Shown in pieces: positions 48,478 through 59,529 of a stretch of DNA of 64,000 nucleotides. Both the position numbers and the translations under genes were made by a program. Numbering within the stretch: position 1 is the stretch's first letter; each line of letters begins with the position of its first letter. The stretch is from DATBJG01 sp963790545 (GTDB taxonomy: Bacteria > Acidobacteriota > Vicinamibacteria > Vicinamibacterales > JAMQPK01). The DNA lies in NCBI GenBank assembly GCA_963790545.1, contig CAWBPA010000025.1:186001-250000 (forward strand), given 5' to 3'. Under the pieces are notes generated by a model. The model saw only the letters and a list, made by a program, of their open reading frames with translations, had not been told where the DNA came from and did no database searches.

Positions 48478-49795
48478 TCAGGACGTTATCACCGACGGCC
48501 GCAACCAAGACTCGCGTCGCCCAGAGTAGTCGAGACGGTTCATAGGCGCGGTGGCTTTGACGTCATTTCCATATGGAATCGGTGTCATCAGGATGCTTAC
48601 ATACATCACCCAATAGATGCTGTTCTGGTAAAGGATGGAACTCTCCGTCACATTGTAAAGAACCATGAAAGATAGGAACGCGATCGGCCAAACATCAACT
48701 GATTGGGTACCTACACGCATCCTTCGGATCGCTTTGAAGAGGCCATCGCAAAAACCGATTAGGAAGAGCCCTGTGCCGAGGCCGCCTATGTTGAGCATCA
48801 GGTCTAGCAGGCCGTTGTGCGAATGTGGCGTCGCGAACCCTAGCAGCTCCCACACATCGGCTGATGGCCCATTCAAGCCTAACCAGAAGCTTCCGAACCC
48901 ATATCCAAGTAACGGCCGCTCTAGAATTTTCTCCAAGACAAGCTCCCACAACCTCGTTCGCCCCGTGAGGGTGGCGTCACGACCGAGCGAGTTGAAGATC
49001 GTGTCGGAGACTTCAATGAAGAAGGCGCTGATGCCCAGACCGACCAGAGCCACGAAAATCAGCGCCGAAACCAGTAACGTTCTGTTCCCGCGCAGAGCGC
49101 GAAAGAGGGGCCATAACAGAGCAAGGATGACCGCGACCAGGACAGCCGTCGCGGATTTAGACATCACAAGTAAGACGGCAAGAATCGTGACCGGTACCCA
49201 AAGGTGCCAAACGCGTCCTTCCGACCTCGCATCCCCATAGCTTGAAGCCCCGACAATCAGTGCGAGCGTCGCGAATCGTCCCAGTGTGTTTTTCTCTCCA
49301 AAAATCCCTCGCCATGCACCAATACTGGCAACCTGCATCAGGCCGTAATCTTCGAGAAACAACGCTGTCAATAAACTTCCGACGCCCAACAAGGCGGCGG
49401 CAGCCAGCAGCAGGTGGAGTTGTTGACGTAACGAGTAACGTGTTCCTAGATATGTTCCAAAGAGTGTCGTTGCGATGAGTGCCACACTTCGACGTGTCGT
49501 GACGTCCGGAGCGGCGGACCAAGAAATCGAAAGTGTAGCGACGCCGACAAGCAACCAGACCCATCGCGACCTCCGAATCGCGGTGAGGATCGCCATACAG
49601 GTGACGGAAACTGACGACAGCGGTGCCGAGATATATCAAGATGAAGATTGCCTGATTCAGCGGCCGGGTTTCACTGGGGTCGATAACCGCATCACGGATG
49701 TTGAAGAAAAGGAAGAACCCATGCGAGAACAACACAAGTGCCAGGACCGTGAACCAATGCTCAAGTCTCTTGGGGCGGCGTTCCGTTGCAGACAT
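48478..49795 (-). pseudogene. Wzy/O-antigen ligase family polymerase, one frame break
   Basis: A membrane protein of about 435 residues. The N-terminus (ATG 49795) has LEHWFTVLALVLFSHGFFLF and LNQAIFILIYLGTAVVSF. The frame changes near 49590, and the rest is continuous: RSVALIATTLFGTYLGTRYS, WRGIFGEKNTLGRFATLAL, MSKSATAVLVAVILALLW, RLWELVLEKILERPLLGYGF (family RxxLW and GYGF motifs), FATPHSHNGLLDLMLNIGGL (conserved HSHNG) and SIYWVMYVSILMTP. It polymerises or ligates flipped repeat units on the periplasmic side. It is distinct from the ligase at 37510-38909. Confidence 0.85.
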
Positions 49796-49906
49796 CAAGT
49801 CCGGTGAATGCAGGAGGCTGGAAGCCGGGCTCCAGGCTGACGCTCTGGGCGATTCCGTCGTGAATGACATATCACTTGCTGAGGCGTTACTGGCCACGAG
49901 CTGAAC

Positions 49907-51437
49907 TCAATACGCACCGCGGCGAAACACGGCGGGGATCGTACGCAGAAGAATCACGAGGTCTTTGACGACGGACCAGGACTCGATGTACCCGCGTTCC
50001 AAGCGGACCACCTCGTCGAAGTCGAGGATCTCGTTTCGGCCGCTGACTTGCCAGGGACCCGTGAGACCCGGCACGACAAAGAGCCGTGTCACGTCATGGG
50101 CGCAGTAGTGTTGGAGTTCTTCAGGAACACACGGCCTTGGGCCAACCAGGCTCATCTGACCGCGCAGCACGTTGAACACCTGCGGAAGCTCGTCCAGCGA
50201 TGTCCGTCGGAGGAATTGACCCACACGCGTGATGCGAGGATCGTCCTTGACCTTGAACAACGACGATCGTCAGGGTATCATTCAGATGGTGCAGCTGGTC
50301 CTTCATCTCGTCCGCGCGCACGCATGGTTCCGAATTTGACAATCCGGAAAGGTTTCCCGCCAACACCGGCTCGCACCTGCCTGAATAGCACCGGGCCGCG
50401 CGAGTCGAGCTTGATGGCCAGGGCGATGAGCAGAAAGACCGGCCACGTCACGGCCAGTCCGACAGATCGTGAGCAACAGATCCATGACGCGTTTGACCGC
50501 GAGCTGGGGAACCTCCAGCCTGATGGGCCGAAGCTGAAGAAACGACCCGATGGGGTTCTGGCGCACTTCGATCTGCGTCCCCGACAGGTTCTTGAGTGCC
50601 TGGGGCAGCACCGAGACCGTGGCGCCGAGCCGAAAGCAGTCCCCAACAACCTGCTCGAAGTTGGCGAATGGCAGATTGTCCGGCAATGATGAGTCCCCGC
50701 GCACCGGCGGCCGAAAGCGCCGGCCCGATGTTGTCGATGTGGCCGACGAGCGGAACCGTTCCGATCTCGAGGGGCTCCTCGCTTGTCGCTGCCGTCACGC
50801 GACCGACAATCTTCAGTTCGCATCCGGCCGTGTCGTGGCAGCGTTCTGCGAGCTTGTCGGCTTCCGCCCGCGTGCTGAGGATGAGCACCTTCCGGCGCAG
50901 CAGCCCGGTGTCGTTTCCGGCCGCGACGAGGCGATCCAACGCCAGCCTGAGCAGCCAGATATAGCTGGCAATCACGGCGGCGGAATAGAGATAGGCCACC
51001 TTGTCCGGAAGGTTGGGCGTCTCCCGACCGAACAGCCGCGCCTGCACCCACCCCTGGAAGGCGGCGATGAACACACCGGCTGAGATCTTGACCAGGTCGA
51101 TGCGTGCTTTTCCTCCGGCATACGCGCCGGAGGCCCACATCCCGAGCGGCAGCAGACAGAAGACCAGGGTGATGAGCGGTACACGGTCCGGCACGGGCCG
51201 GGTGCCGCCCGCCGACACCAGCTCCCACGTTCGCAGAACCATGTCGATTCCCAGCAGGCCGGCAAGGCTGTCAGTGACGAACAACACCGCCACACGGCAG
51301 ACCCGGTGCGAGGAGTCCGTCCATCCTCGCAACGCCCGTTCGTTGAGCCACGAGCGAACGTCTTCGGTTGGAAGCTGCACCCTGTCTGGGAGTGCGCTGG
51401 CGGCCTGCAAGCGAGAGGGACGTGGGAACGTTTGCAC
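49907..51437 (-). pseudogene. polyprenyl-phosphate sugar-1-phosphate transferase (WbaP/WcaJ type), frame-broken
   Basis: The N-terminal half from GTG 51437 has four or five hydrophobic helices (… VLFVTDSLAGLLGIDMVL, LYSAAVIASYIWLLRLALDR) and a nucleotide-binding-like middle (KVLILSTRAEADKLAERCHD). The C-terminal catalytic part is KRVMDLLLT, LAVTWPVFLLIALAIKLDSR, GPVLFRQVRAGVGGKPFRIV / KFGTMR, DDPRITRVGQFLRRTSLDEL, PQVFNVLRGQMSLVGPRPCV and GLTGPWQVSGRNE. These are the classic bacterial sugar transferase motifs. Breaks are near 50700, 50470 and 50270. It starts polymer assembly by loading the first sugar phosphate on undecaprenyl phosphate. Confidence 0.88.
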
Positions 51438-51455
51438 TGGAACTACTGAGAAACG

Positions 51456-53728
51456 CTATTTCGTGGCCGTGTAGTAGCCCGCGTACTCCTTACGGTAGTA
51501 CTTCGAGTAGTAATAGGCGTTCCCTTCGAGGTCGACCCGGTTCAACACGGCCCCGACGAAACGCACGTGCGCATGTTCGAGCTGGTCGAGCGCGGCCTGG
51601 GCGGCGTGGCGGCTGGTGACGTCAGCGGCAACCACAAACAGCACACCCGACGCACGGTAGCCAATCACCGCCGCATCGGTGACCGCCATGACAGGAGGCG
51701 TGTCGATCACGACCAGATCGAAGTGCTGCTGCAGAGAGCCGAGGAACTCGGCAAACCGCTTGGACCCGAGAAGTTCCGCTGGATTTGGCGGCGTGTTCCC
51801 GGACGGCAGCACGAAGAAATTCGGCACGGTCGTCTTCCTGACGACTTCGGCGGCTTTCGCAGCTCCGACGAGCAGGTTCGACAGACCCGGGTCGCGCCCG
51901 ATCTTGAGGGCCTCGTGCACGCGTGGCCGACGCATGTCCGCGTCGATGAGCAGGACGCGTTGCCCAGCCATGGCCATGCCAATGGCCAGGTTGGCCGCCA
52001 CGAGTGTCTTGCCCTCGCCAGGCCCGGTGCTCGTCACAACGAGCAGGCGCGCGCCCTCCTCGGCGGAGGAAAACAAGACGTTGGTTCGCAGTCCGCGAAA
52101 CGCTTCCGAGAAGTTGGCCGGGACACCGTTGTTGATGAGCGGATCCCCGACTCCCTTGTTCACGACAATCTTCGGAATGAGCCCCATGGCCGGCAGACCC
52201 AGGTGCGACTCGAGATCCTCGGGCGTCTTGATCCGATTGTCCAGATATTCGAAGAAGAATGCGACGCCGATCCCGCAGAACGCACCGCCGAACAGGCCGA
52301 GCAGCAGATTGAGCGCCCGTCTCGGGCTCACCGGGTCTTGCGACGCATCCGCCTCGTCGACGATGCGGATGTTGCTGGTCTTGAGCTCGCCGGAAACACC
52401 GGTCTCCTTCGCACGTTGCAGCAAGCTCTGATAGATCTGCGTGGAGCTCTCGACATCCCGCTCCAGCACACCGTAGTCGATCGCCTTTCGGTTCATCGAG
52501 AGCGCTTCGCCCTTCTGTGCCTGGAGGGCTGCGGTCAGGCTCTGCTCCTGCGCCAGCGCTGCCTGATACTCGGTCCGCACGGCCTGGACGACTTTTGCAA
52601 TCTCGCCATCGAGCTTCATCTGTGAGGACTGGATCGCCGATTGGATCCTCATCATGTCGGGATGGCGCTCGCCCAACTTTTCAGCAAGCTGGACCTGCTG
52701 CCTCTGCAGATTTGCCAGCTCCGCCTTCTGCTGCTGAATGAACTGGTTTGCCATGATGGCCGGAAACGTGTCGAGTGCTGACGCGTTGCGTTCGATGGCT
52801 GCGAGTTGCCGGTACATCGATTCCCGCAGCAGGCGATCGGTTTTGGCCTTGGTCACGGCGGCATTGAGATCAGCAGAGCTTCTGCACGACGATGTTCTGG
52901 CGGTCCTGGACCGACAGCGCGTCGTTCTGCTCGCGATACGCTGAAGAGCCGTTTCGGCCATCTCGACCTGGCGGCGCTGCTCGGCCAGCTGCCGGCCCAG
53001 CCATTCCGACGCGTCACGGGATGCGGTGAAGCGGAACTCGAGATTCTGCTCGATGTACGCCTTGGCGATGCCGTTGGTGACCTTTGCGGCGATCGCGGGG
53101 TCCTGCGAGCGGAAGCTCACGTCGACCAACCGGCTGTTTCGAATTGGTGACACGGTGAGCCGATCCAGAAACGCATCGATGGCCTTGACCTGCACCGCGG
53201 TCTCGTCTGACGAGGGAATTTCGCTGTCGGGCTGTGCTGCTGAAGAGCGACAATCGCCCACGCCGCCGAGCCGCGGACTGCGTTCCCGACGGACAAGCGC
53301 GCGTTGTGCTGCGTCCGGGTTCAGCTCCTCATTGTTCCAGAGCTTCAGGGTTTCAATCGTCTTCTTCGCCAGGCTGCGGCTCTGAAGCAGCTTGTACTGT
53401 GTCTGGTAATAGTCCTGCCGGCTCTGCGCCTCGTCGATCACTTCCTTGAAGTTCACGATGTTCGGATTGTCGGCCTCGATCAGCAACTGCACGCGTCCTT
53501 CGTAGAGCGGCGTGGCAGTAAACGAGTACAGAGCGGCCGAGCCAGGAAGATCGTGACGGCCACGGCAGCCGCGATGTGCCGGCGCTTCACGACGATACGG
53601 GCATAGTCAAAGAGGTGCGGCTCTTCGCGCGGCCGCCGCTGAGACACTACGCGGCGCCGTCCTGCGCGGGCTTCATCGGAGGAGGTTCGGACGGCCGCAA
53701 TCCCGGCGTGCTGAAGGTCGTCAGTCAT
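51456..53728 (-). pseudogene. Wzc-type polysaccharide co-polymerase / BY-kinase, frame-broken
   Basis: The N-terminus from ATG 53728 (… RVVSQRRPREEPHLFDYARI, then helix AAAVAVTIFLA) shifts near 53530 into LYEGRVQLLIEADNPNIVNF (Wzz domain). The periplasmic coiled part has a compensated double shift at about 52870-52945. TM2 is LNLLLGLFGGAFCGIGVAFF. The cytosolic tyrosine-kinase domain has Walker A GPGEGKTLVAANLAIG, Walker A' RVLLIDADMRRPRVHEAL and Walker B DLVVIDTPPVMAVTDA. The C-terminus is a tyrosine cluster (NAYYYSKYYRKEYAGYY), the autophosphorylation tail. It controls chain length and export with Wza. Confidence 0.9.
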
Positions 53729-53739
53729 GTTGGTCTCAG

Positions 53740-54590
53740 TTAGAAGTACCGCTCCGGCACCATGATGGTGTCGCCGGGCTGGACGATGTCGGTCAGCTTC
53801 ACGTTCAGTTCCTTCTTGATCGCCATTGATGATCCGGATGATCTTCGTCCGGTTCATGGCGCCGTTCGGAGTGACCCCGCCGGCCAGCGAAAGCGCCTGC
53901 AACACGGTCGTGTCGGTCTTGATGGGATACGCCGCGGGATTCTTGACCTGGCCGAACACGTACACGAGTTCCGCGCGGGCGACGTAGATCGTGTCGCCGT
54001 CACGCAGATCGATGTTCCGCACGGCAGCAGCGCCACTCTGCAGATCCTTCAGGTTGAACCGGAAGATTTCCTTGGCGCCGGGCGTATCGAGTACCGCTGG
54101 GCCCGTCTGCCCCTTTGGCTCCTCGCACGACGACCACCTCTTCACTCGCATTCGGTGTCGTCGATCCGGCCTTGGCGAGCACTTCGATGAGCGTCATGTC
54201 GCCGGTCAACGGATAGGCGCCCGGTCCGCGGACTTCACCCGTGACGAAGACCCGTTGACTGCGGTACTGCTCGATGGAGACCGTGACCTGCGGGTTCTTG
54301 AAGAATCCCTCAGCCAGCGCTTTCTTCAGCTCCGCCTCGAAGTTGCGAATGGTCAAGCCGCCAGCCCGGACGCGGCCGATCAACGGAAAGGTGAAGCTGC
54401 CATCCAACTCCACGGTGTACTTCCCTCCGAGATCGGCTTGATCGAACACCGCGATTGAAAGCACGTCCTGCGGCCCAATGACATAATCACCGGCCGACTG
54501 CGACAGGGCGACGCGTGGGACGCTCAAAACCAGCATTCCCAGGCATACGCCGATGGTTACCGCTGAAAGTGAAAGCCGTTGTTCCCGCAT
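53740..54590 (-). pseudogene. Wza-like polysaccharide export outer-membrane protein, frame-broken
   Basis: From ATG 54590: signal peptide (SAVTIGVCLGMLVLSVPRVA), then GDYVIGPQDVLSIAVFDQAD (PES domain), KYTVELDGSFTFPLIGRVRA, AELKKALAEGFFKNPQVTVS and VFVTGEVRGPGAYPLTGDMT (SLBB). After a frame change near 54120: LRDGDTIYVARAELVYVFGQ, VKNPAAYPIKTDTTVLQALS; after another near 53825, DIVQPGDTIMVPERYF and the stop. No lipobox is evident. It forms the outer-membrane/periplasmic exit for the polymer, partner of the Wzc-type protein 12 bases downstream. Confidence 0.88.
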
Positions 54591-54605
54591 CGCTGCAACC
54601 TCTAA

Positions 54606-55859
54606 TCAGAATCCGTACGTCGACCGACGTACCAACCCGAAGACCGTCATACGCCGCATGCTCTTCCGTCGTTGAATTCCGGTTCACCTGGGAGACATCG
54701 AAACTCATACGCGTCTCACGATTGAGCGCGTAGCCGAGGGACGCCGTATAGACAACCGTCGCATCTTCCCGCGCGCACACTGGGTGGCTGTGGCGTGGGA
54801 TCGGAAACAGCGAGATCTTGGTAGCTGTATCGCTGCCGCAGCCCGGCAACCGAGGCGTCGAATCGGCCGACGATCTGGCGCCGCACGCTCAGACCGTAGC
54901 CGTTGACGACGAAGTACGGCCGGAGCGGGTCGTACGAATACGCGAGGTCGCGGTCCCCGGAAACCTCCAGGGCCGCGGCCCCCGGCAGTCGAAATCTGAG
55001 CCGCGCTGACGCCGACCATCCCTCGATAGTCGGGCAACTCATCGTGGAGCGCGAGAAGACGGCGCATGCCGACGTAGGCGCTGCCGACGATCAGAGCCGG
55101 CGCCTTGAACTCGACGCCTGGCTGGACGCGAACCGTATCGGCGTCCCGAAGTGGCGAGTAGACGAAACGCTCCTGGGATACATCCGGTGCGCACGACGAA
55201 TGTCGTCAACGGCGTCCAGTGGTAGCGAACGTTGGCGCTCGCGCCGCGCGAATCGCGGTTGAGAGCTCTGTTCCAGATAACTGCCGGAAAAACTTGCGTC
55301 GCCGTCGAACTTGACCAGCGATTGCCGCCCGGCAAGTTCGACTGAGAACTTCGGCGACAGCCGCAGCTCACCGCCGAGCCGAATCGTGTTCTCCAGCCGG
55401 CGCGCCCGTGCGTCGATCTCGTAGTTGGGTCTCTGCCGAGTGTTGAGCAAATCGTTCTCGGCAAACAGCGTCAACCGCTGGAGGTAAAGTTCTCCCCTCA
55501 CCAGCGCGTGAGGGTTGACCGAGCGCTCGCTCGCGTATGTCTGGAAGTACACGAGGTCGGCGCCAGCCTGTCGTTTTTAGCAGCGCCTCGCCGACCGATC
55601 GGCAGCCAGACATCGGCCTGAGGTCCCACCGTGAAGGTGAAATCTGACTTCGGGTTCACGCTGGTGTTGAACACGTTCGTGTCAACACCAATGTTGCGCA
55701 GTTGCAGCGCGGGCGTCAGGTAAAGGGGACCCAGGTGGTTGCGCGCTTGGGTGCGGGGATCGTCGGCTCCAGCCGGCTGCGCCGCAGCCAGCTTGCGCCG
55801 AACCCAGCGCGAGAGCCAGCCCCAGAGCCGAGTCGGGAAGCGATTACGCAGATCTTCAT
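54606..55859 (-). pseudogene. outer-membrane beta-barrel protein of the EPS cluster, heavily frame-broken
   Basis: Alternating-residue beta strands appear in several frames: GPLYLTPALQLRNIGVDTNV, FNTSVNPKSDFTFTVGPQAD, VNPHALVRGELYLQRLTLFA, ENDLLNTRQRPNYEIDARAR, LSPKFSVELAGRQSLVKFDG, AALEVSGDRDLAYSYDPLRP, ASLGYALNRETRMSFDVSQV. Near the end a frame gives TYGF-stop, a terminal Phe as expected for an outer-membrane barrel. Position next to wza is typical of BBP2-like barrel proteins in exopolysaccharide loci, thought to help polymer exit or anchoring. The start is uncertain. Confidence 0.68.
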
Positions 55860-55988
55860 CAGACAGATCCCCAGCAAGGAACCTTGGATGCCTGGCCTGT
55901 TTTGTTGTCGGTGAGGACAGAGGCCGGGAAGTTGCCGAATCAAAACGTGGACGCAGGGGACGCCGCTCGGGCGTCCCCCGCGACCGAA

Positions 55989-56489
55989 CTATCGCTTCGG
56001 GCTCGCGTCGTCCTTGGTCACAACGATGGCTGCCGTCAGCACCCGCTGCCGCTGCTGCGGCGGAGATCACCAGGAACTTGCTCGTCCAGAAGCTGCCGCC
56101 GTTGTGTAGCCGGCCGATCCCTGGGCCGCGGCTGGGACCGCCGCCGCCGTGGCCATGACGCCATCAGCTGTCATGGTCTGCGGACGCTCAGCGTGACCGG
56201 GCGTGCTCGTGCCCACCACAGCGCCGTTCGAGACGAGCTCGACGAGGTAGCTGCCCGCGTTCACGTCAGACGAACGAAAATCCACCGGAGCCGCTCGTGG
56301 TCGTCACGGCAGCGACCTGGCCGCAGATCGAGGCTGCGCAAACGCGCGACCTGACCCGCGAGAGTATTCGCCGTTCGACGACATGGCAACGCCACTGATA
56401 CGGCCCGTCGCCCCAGCGGCAGAGGCGATGGGAATTGCGCACAGAACCATCGCGAGCGAGAGAGCGAGGGAGAGCACACGACGCAACAT
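55989..56489 (-). pseudogene. small secreted Ig-like/carboxypeptidase-regulatory-like protein, frame-broken
   Basis: ATG 56489 has a GAGAGG leader. The signal peptide (LRRVLSLALSLAMVLCAIPI) is followed by GATGRISGVAMSSNGE and, in the next frame, QVAAVTTTSGSGGFSFV, then NAGSYLVELVSNGAVVGTST. That is a small beta sandwich. The C-terminus is hydrophobic, SKFLVISAAAAAAGA, then a short tail ending KDDASPKR before a stop at 55989-55991. Breaks are near 56370, 56280 and 56010. It opens the EPS gene cluster and has a candidate C-terminal anchor helix; no exosortase is present in the window. Confidence 0.62.
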
Positions 56490-56646
56490 TGGTGACCTCT
56501 CTGGCTGAAAAAGTAAGAGTTTGCTTGCACTCCCAGTATCCGGGGATGAGGCGGAGTGAGTCAACAAATCCGGCCAATTTCTGTGTCACATTTGCACGGT
56601 CGCACCTGCGACACGAGCATTGCCGACGTGCTGTGTCCGTTTCGCA

Positions 56647-57671
56647 CTAGAGGCGGATCGGTTTGGTGTTCTTTGGAGAATCCCTTGGAGACTTTAAGCG
56701 CCGCAGTTTGCGATAGAGGTTCGGTCGCTGTATGCCCAGTGTCTTGGCGGCCTGCGGAATTCGACCGTGATGATGCGCGAGGACGGCCACGATGTACTCG
56801 CGCTCGAACCGTGCGCGAGCCTGCCGAAGCGTGCCCGCAATCTCATACGGCTTCGCCCATCCATCGATTTGAACCGATGAGAGCACGTCGGCCAAATCGA
56901 TGACGTCGCTGCGCACCGAGTGGACGAGCGCTCTCGCGAGACGTCGCAGCTCGATCGCATTGCCGTGCCACGGCAGCGCATAAAGGAGCTGCAGCGCGGC
57001 ATTACTGAGTTGCTTTGCCGGCGTGTGGTCCCGTTGGCACCATTCGTCGACAAAGAGTGCCGCAAGCTCCATGATGTCTTCACGCCGGCTCCGGAGCGGT
57101 GGCACGTCGATGCGAGCCATCAGACGATGGAGATCCTCACGGATCCGCCCGTCTCGGACCGCTTCGTCATAGTCCTGCTCGACGGCGGCAATGGCGCGGA
57201 CATTCAGCTTGATGCGACTCCTCTGCTGAAGATGCATCGCGTCGCCGTTGTCGGAGCAATCGGGTAAGTCTGTCCTGAACGTGAACGGGAACGACGGCCA
57301 GATTCGTAAAGAAGATGGTGCCGCCAATCGCGTTGTGGAGCTGGCTGCCCGCGTCCGACCCGCTCGAGCGCACGCCGTTCCTGTCGTTCGGCGCTGCGGC
57401 TCGTGCGGCGACCAAAGAGATTCTGCTCGAATGCTTCGAGCGAATCGGAGGAGCAAGTCACCTTCACGAAGGGCCGCTCCGACGTCTCGCTGCGGCGATG
57501 AATTTCGCGAGCCACCCTCTCGCGACCGGTGCCGGGCTCGCCGATGATGAGGACGTGTCCGGGCGTTTGTGCCACTCGATTCACCTCGTCAAGCACACGA
57601 CGCATCGCTGGCGACGAGCTCACAATGGGGGCCTCTAACGGGTCCGCCCCGACCGCTCGGATTCGAAGCAT
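56647..57671 (-). pseudogene. sigma-54-dependent activator (AAA+ and Fis HTH), frame-broken
   Basis: From ATG 57671 (APIVSSSPAMRRVLDEVNRV): Walker A LIIGEPGTGRERVAREIHRR, FVKVTCSSDSLEAFEQNLFG (the usual E-S-E-L-FGH of the GAFTGA region is altered). After frame changes in 57250-57450 it reads IREDLHRLMARIDVPPLRSR, REDIMELAALFVDEW and the C-terminal Fis HTH FEREYIVAVLAHHHGRIPQA / AKTLGIQRPNLYRKLRRLK. There is no receiver domain. Such activators switch on sigma-54 promoters of EPS operons. The stop lies 157 bases upstream of the first EPS gene's start. Confidence 0.8.
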
Positions 57672-58306
57672 TCACAGAGGGACTCAAGGAATTGAGGAGA
57701 CGCTTTGCGGCGGCTGGGCTGGAGGCGACTCTTGACGGAACCATCCGAGGCATACACCAGACGCCGGGTCGGATGCCCGGCCCCGGTGGTATCAAGAGCC
57801 ACGCCCGTCAAGGTACCGCCCGAATACGTCTCCCACTTGTCCACCGCGCCATCGTCGTTCGTATCTTCTTCGACGCCAACGACTGCGCCCTTTTCATAAA
57901 CTTCTGTACGTTGGACCTTGCCGTCGCGCTTGGTTGAGATCTCCATCTTCGCGAGCGTCCCGTCGGCCGCGCGATAGGCCCATTGGTCAACGACGCCATC
58001 GTTGGCCCGCGAGAGGCCCACCTTTTCCAGCGTCCGATCGGCGCCGTAGTACTCCCAGCGGTCGACCTTGCCGTCCTCATCCTGGTCAATCTCAACCCGC
58101 AGCACGGTTGTCCCGTCCATGTAGCTGATGCTGTCGGGCTTGCCGTTTTTGTTTGAGTCGTACGTCAACTGGCGGAGTCGGCCCGTCTGCTCATCGTAGA
58201 CCGCCTGGACATCCTTTTTCGTTTCGGAAGGCCCGCCACAGCCGAGCGCCCACGCCAGGAGGACGAACAGCTGGATCGATCGAAAGACAGAGCTTCGCTT
58301 GGTCAC
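57635..58306 (-). CDS. putative lipoprotein with acidic D-x-N-x-D-G-like repeats
   Basis: A 223-residue protein with a GTG start and a leader ending in an ALGC lipobox-like site (LFVLLAWALGCGG). The mature part has about eight repeats of the type YDSNKNGKPDSI, EIDQDEDGKVDRWE, RANDGVVDQW, TKRDGKVQRTE and DTNDDGAVDKWE. These Asp/Asn-rich loops resemble calcium-binding or thrombospondin-type-3-like repeats. The C-terminal 30 residues overlap the start of the activator gene by 37 bases. It is probably an outer-surface or periplasmic calcium-binding lipoprotein. I do not know a named family. Confidence 0.7.
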   Translation of the reverse strand: MTKRSSVFRSIQLFVLLAWALGCGGPSETKKDVQAVYDEQTGRLRQLTYDSNKNGKPDSISYMDGTTVLRVEIDQDEDGKVDRWEYYGADRTLEKVGLSRANDGVVDQWAYRAADGTLAKMEISTKRDGKVQRTEVYEKGAVVGVEEDTNDDGAVDKWETYSGGTLTGVALDTTGAGHPTRRLVYASDGSVKSRLQPSRRKASPQFLESLCECFESERSGRTR

Positions 58307-58494
58307 TTACAGCACTCCCAAATATGTAATTACAGAGCGACAGTTGCAGCGCCCCCGTACACGACACTCTTAACCACTATCGGCTGGCAGCACTACTTCA
58401 GCAGATCAGGGCGAACAACCTAGACGTGAGGAAAGGACGCGGAGGTGTGAAAGGGATACAGTGAGTGCAGACGTTTGCGCTGATTGGTCCAGGA

Positions 58495-59472
58495 TTACTT
58501 CGTTTTCTTTATCAAACTTTCATACACAGCCTCAATGAATTGATTCGTCGTCCATGGTCCGGTGTCCGATCCGTATCGACGTGTGTAACCGCGTGCCGGC
58601 GATGCGGCCTTGATTTGATCCAGCGTCATGCCCGCGCTAATGAGATCTCGAACCCGGTCACGAACGATCGTCACCATGTCGCGGTACTCGACCACGTCGA
58701 GCTGGTCACACACTCGACCATGGCCAGGGATCACGATCGTGCCTGCTTCGCGAGAGACGATGGGCACCGACGGAATTGCCAGTTCGACGACCTTACTTAA
58801 TGCGGCAATTTCGCCGTTGATCGTGCCGCCTCTTGCCGTGTCGATAACGGGGAACCGCGTGGTATCCAGGATGTCGCCCGCCACGACGACATCGGAGCGG
58901 CGGAAGAAGACCACGACATCGCCGTCCGTGTGGGCGGCTGGTTGATGAAGGATTTCGATGCCTTCACCGTTCAGGTACATGTACTTTCGAGGGTAGTCGA
59001 AGGTCTCCGTCGGCCACGCCCCGGCGGGAAACGGAGGAGTCTTTCCAGTAGGCGCGCTGATCCTCGCCAGCACCTTGTCGGTCGCAAGAATGGACGCGGC
59101 GCCTTCGCGGAGGTTCCCAGGCAGCGAATCCGGACCAAGAGCCGTGAAGAGCGTCTGTCCGGCTTTCGACAGCGCCTCGTTTCCACCCACATGATCGGCG
59201 TCGGCGCTGGTATTGATGACGTACCGAATGGGCTGCGTCGTAATCTTCTTGATTGCGGCCACCACGGCGTCGGCCCGCTCCGCTCGGCCAGCATCGACAA
59301 CAACGACGCCGTCGGTTCCAACCTGGACGGCAATGTGACCGCCTGCGCCGGCAATCAGGTAAAAGTTCGGTCGGAGCTGAAGGACTTCGAGCTCGCCCGT
59401 GTCTGGCGCGACTGCGGCTTGGGCCACCGCGAGGGCAAGAACGACCCTGGGTATGATCCCGACGAGTGTCAT
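58495..59472 (-). CDS. secreted metallo-beta-lactamase-fold protein with altered metal motif
   Basis: A 325-residue protein with a signal peptide (IPRVVLALAVAQAAVA). The fold is clear: FYLIAGAGGHIAVQVGTDGV, VVVDAG, IRYVINTSADADHVGGNEAL, HQPAAHTDGDVVVFF, SDVVVAGDIL and IVIPGHGRVCDQLD. The usual HxHxDH is replaced by TSADADH, so the first two His are missing while the Asp-His and the later His and Asp are kept. One metal site may be lost or rebuilt. It is related to the intact paralogue at 21562-22506. The 188 bases before it (58307-58494) show no gene. Confidence 0.83.
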   Translation of the reverse strand: MTLVGIIPRVVLALAVAQAAVAPDTGELEVLQLRPNFYLIAGAGGHIAVQVGTDGVVVVDAGRAERADAVVAAIKKITTQPIRYVINTSADADHVGGNEALSKAGQTLFTALGPDSLPGNLREGAASILATDKVLARISAPTGKTPPFPAGAWPTETFDYPRKYMYLNGEGIEILHQPAAHTDGDVVVFFRRSDVVVAGDILDTTRFPVIDTARGGTINGEIAALSKVVELAIPSVPIVSREAGTIVIPGHGRVCDQLDVVEYRDMVTIVRDRVRDLISAGMTLDQIKAASPARGYTRRYGSDTGPWTTNQFIEAVYESLIKKTK

Positions 59473-59529
59473 GGCGCGATCCTACATCAAACTTTCCACT
59501 TACTTTTCCACTTTGACCTTTGAACTTTT

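Noticed and set aside
56490..56646. Sigma-54 (-24/-12) promoter upstream of the first EPS gene
   Set aside because: I looked on the minus strand for GG-N10-GC with TGGCAC/TTGC context; the nearest strings (TTGGCC..., CTGGGAGTGC...) do not fit the spacing, so I cannot support one.
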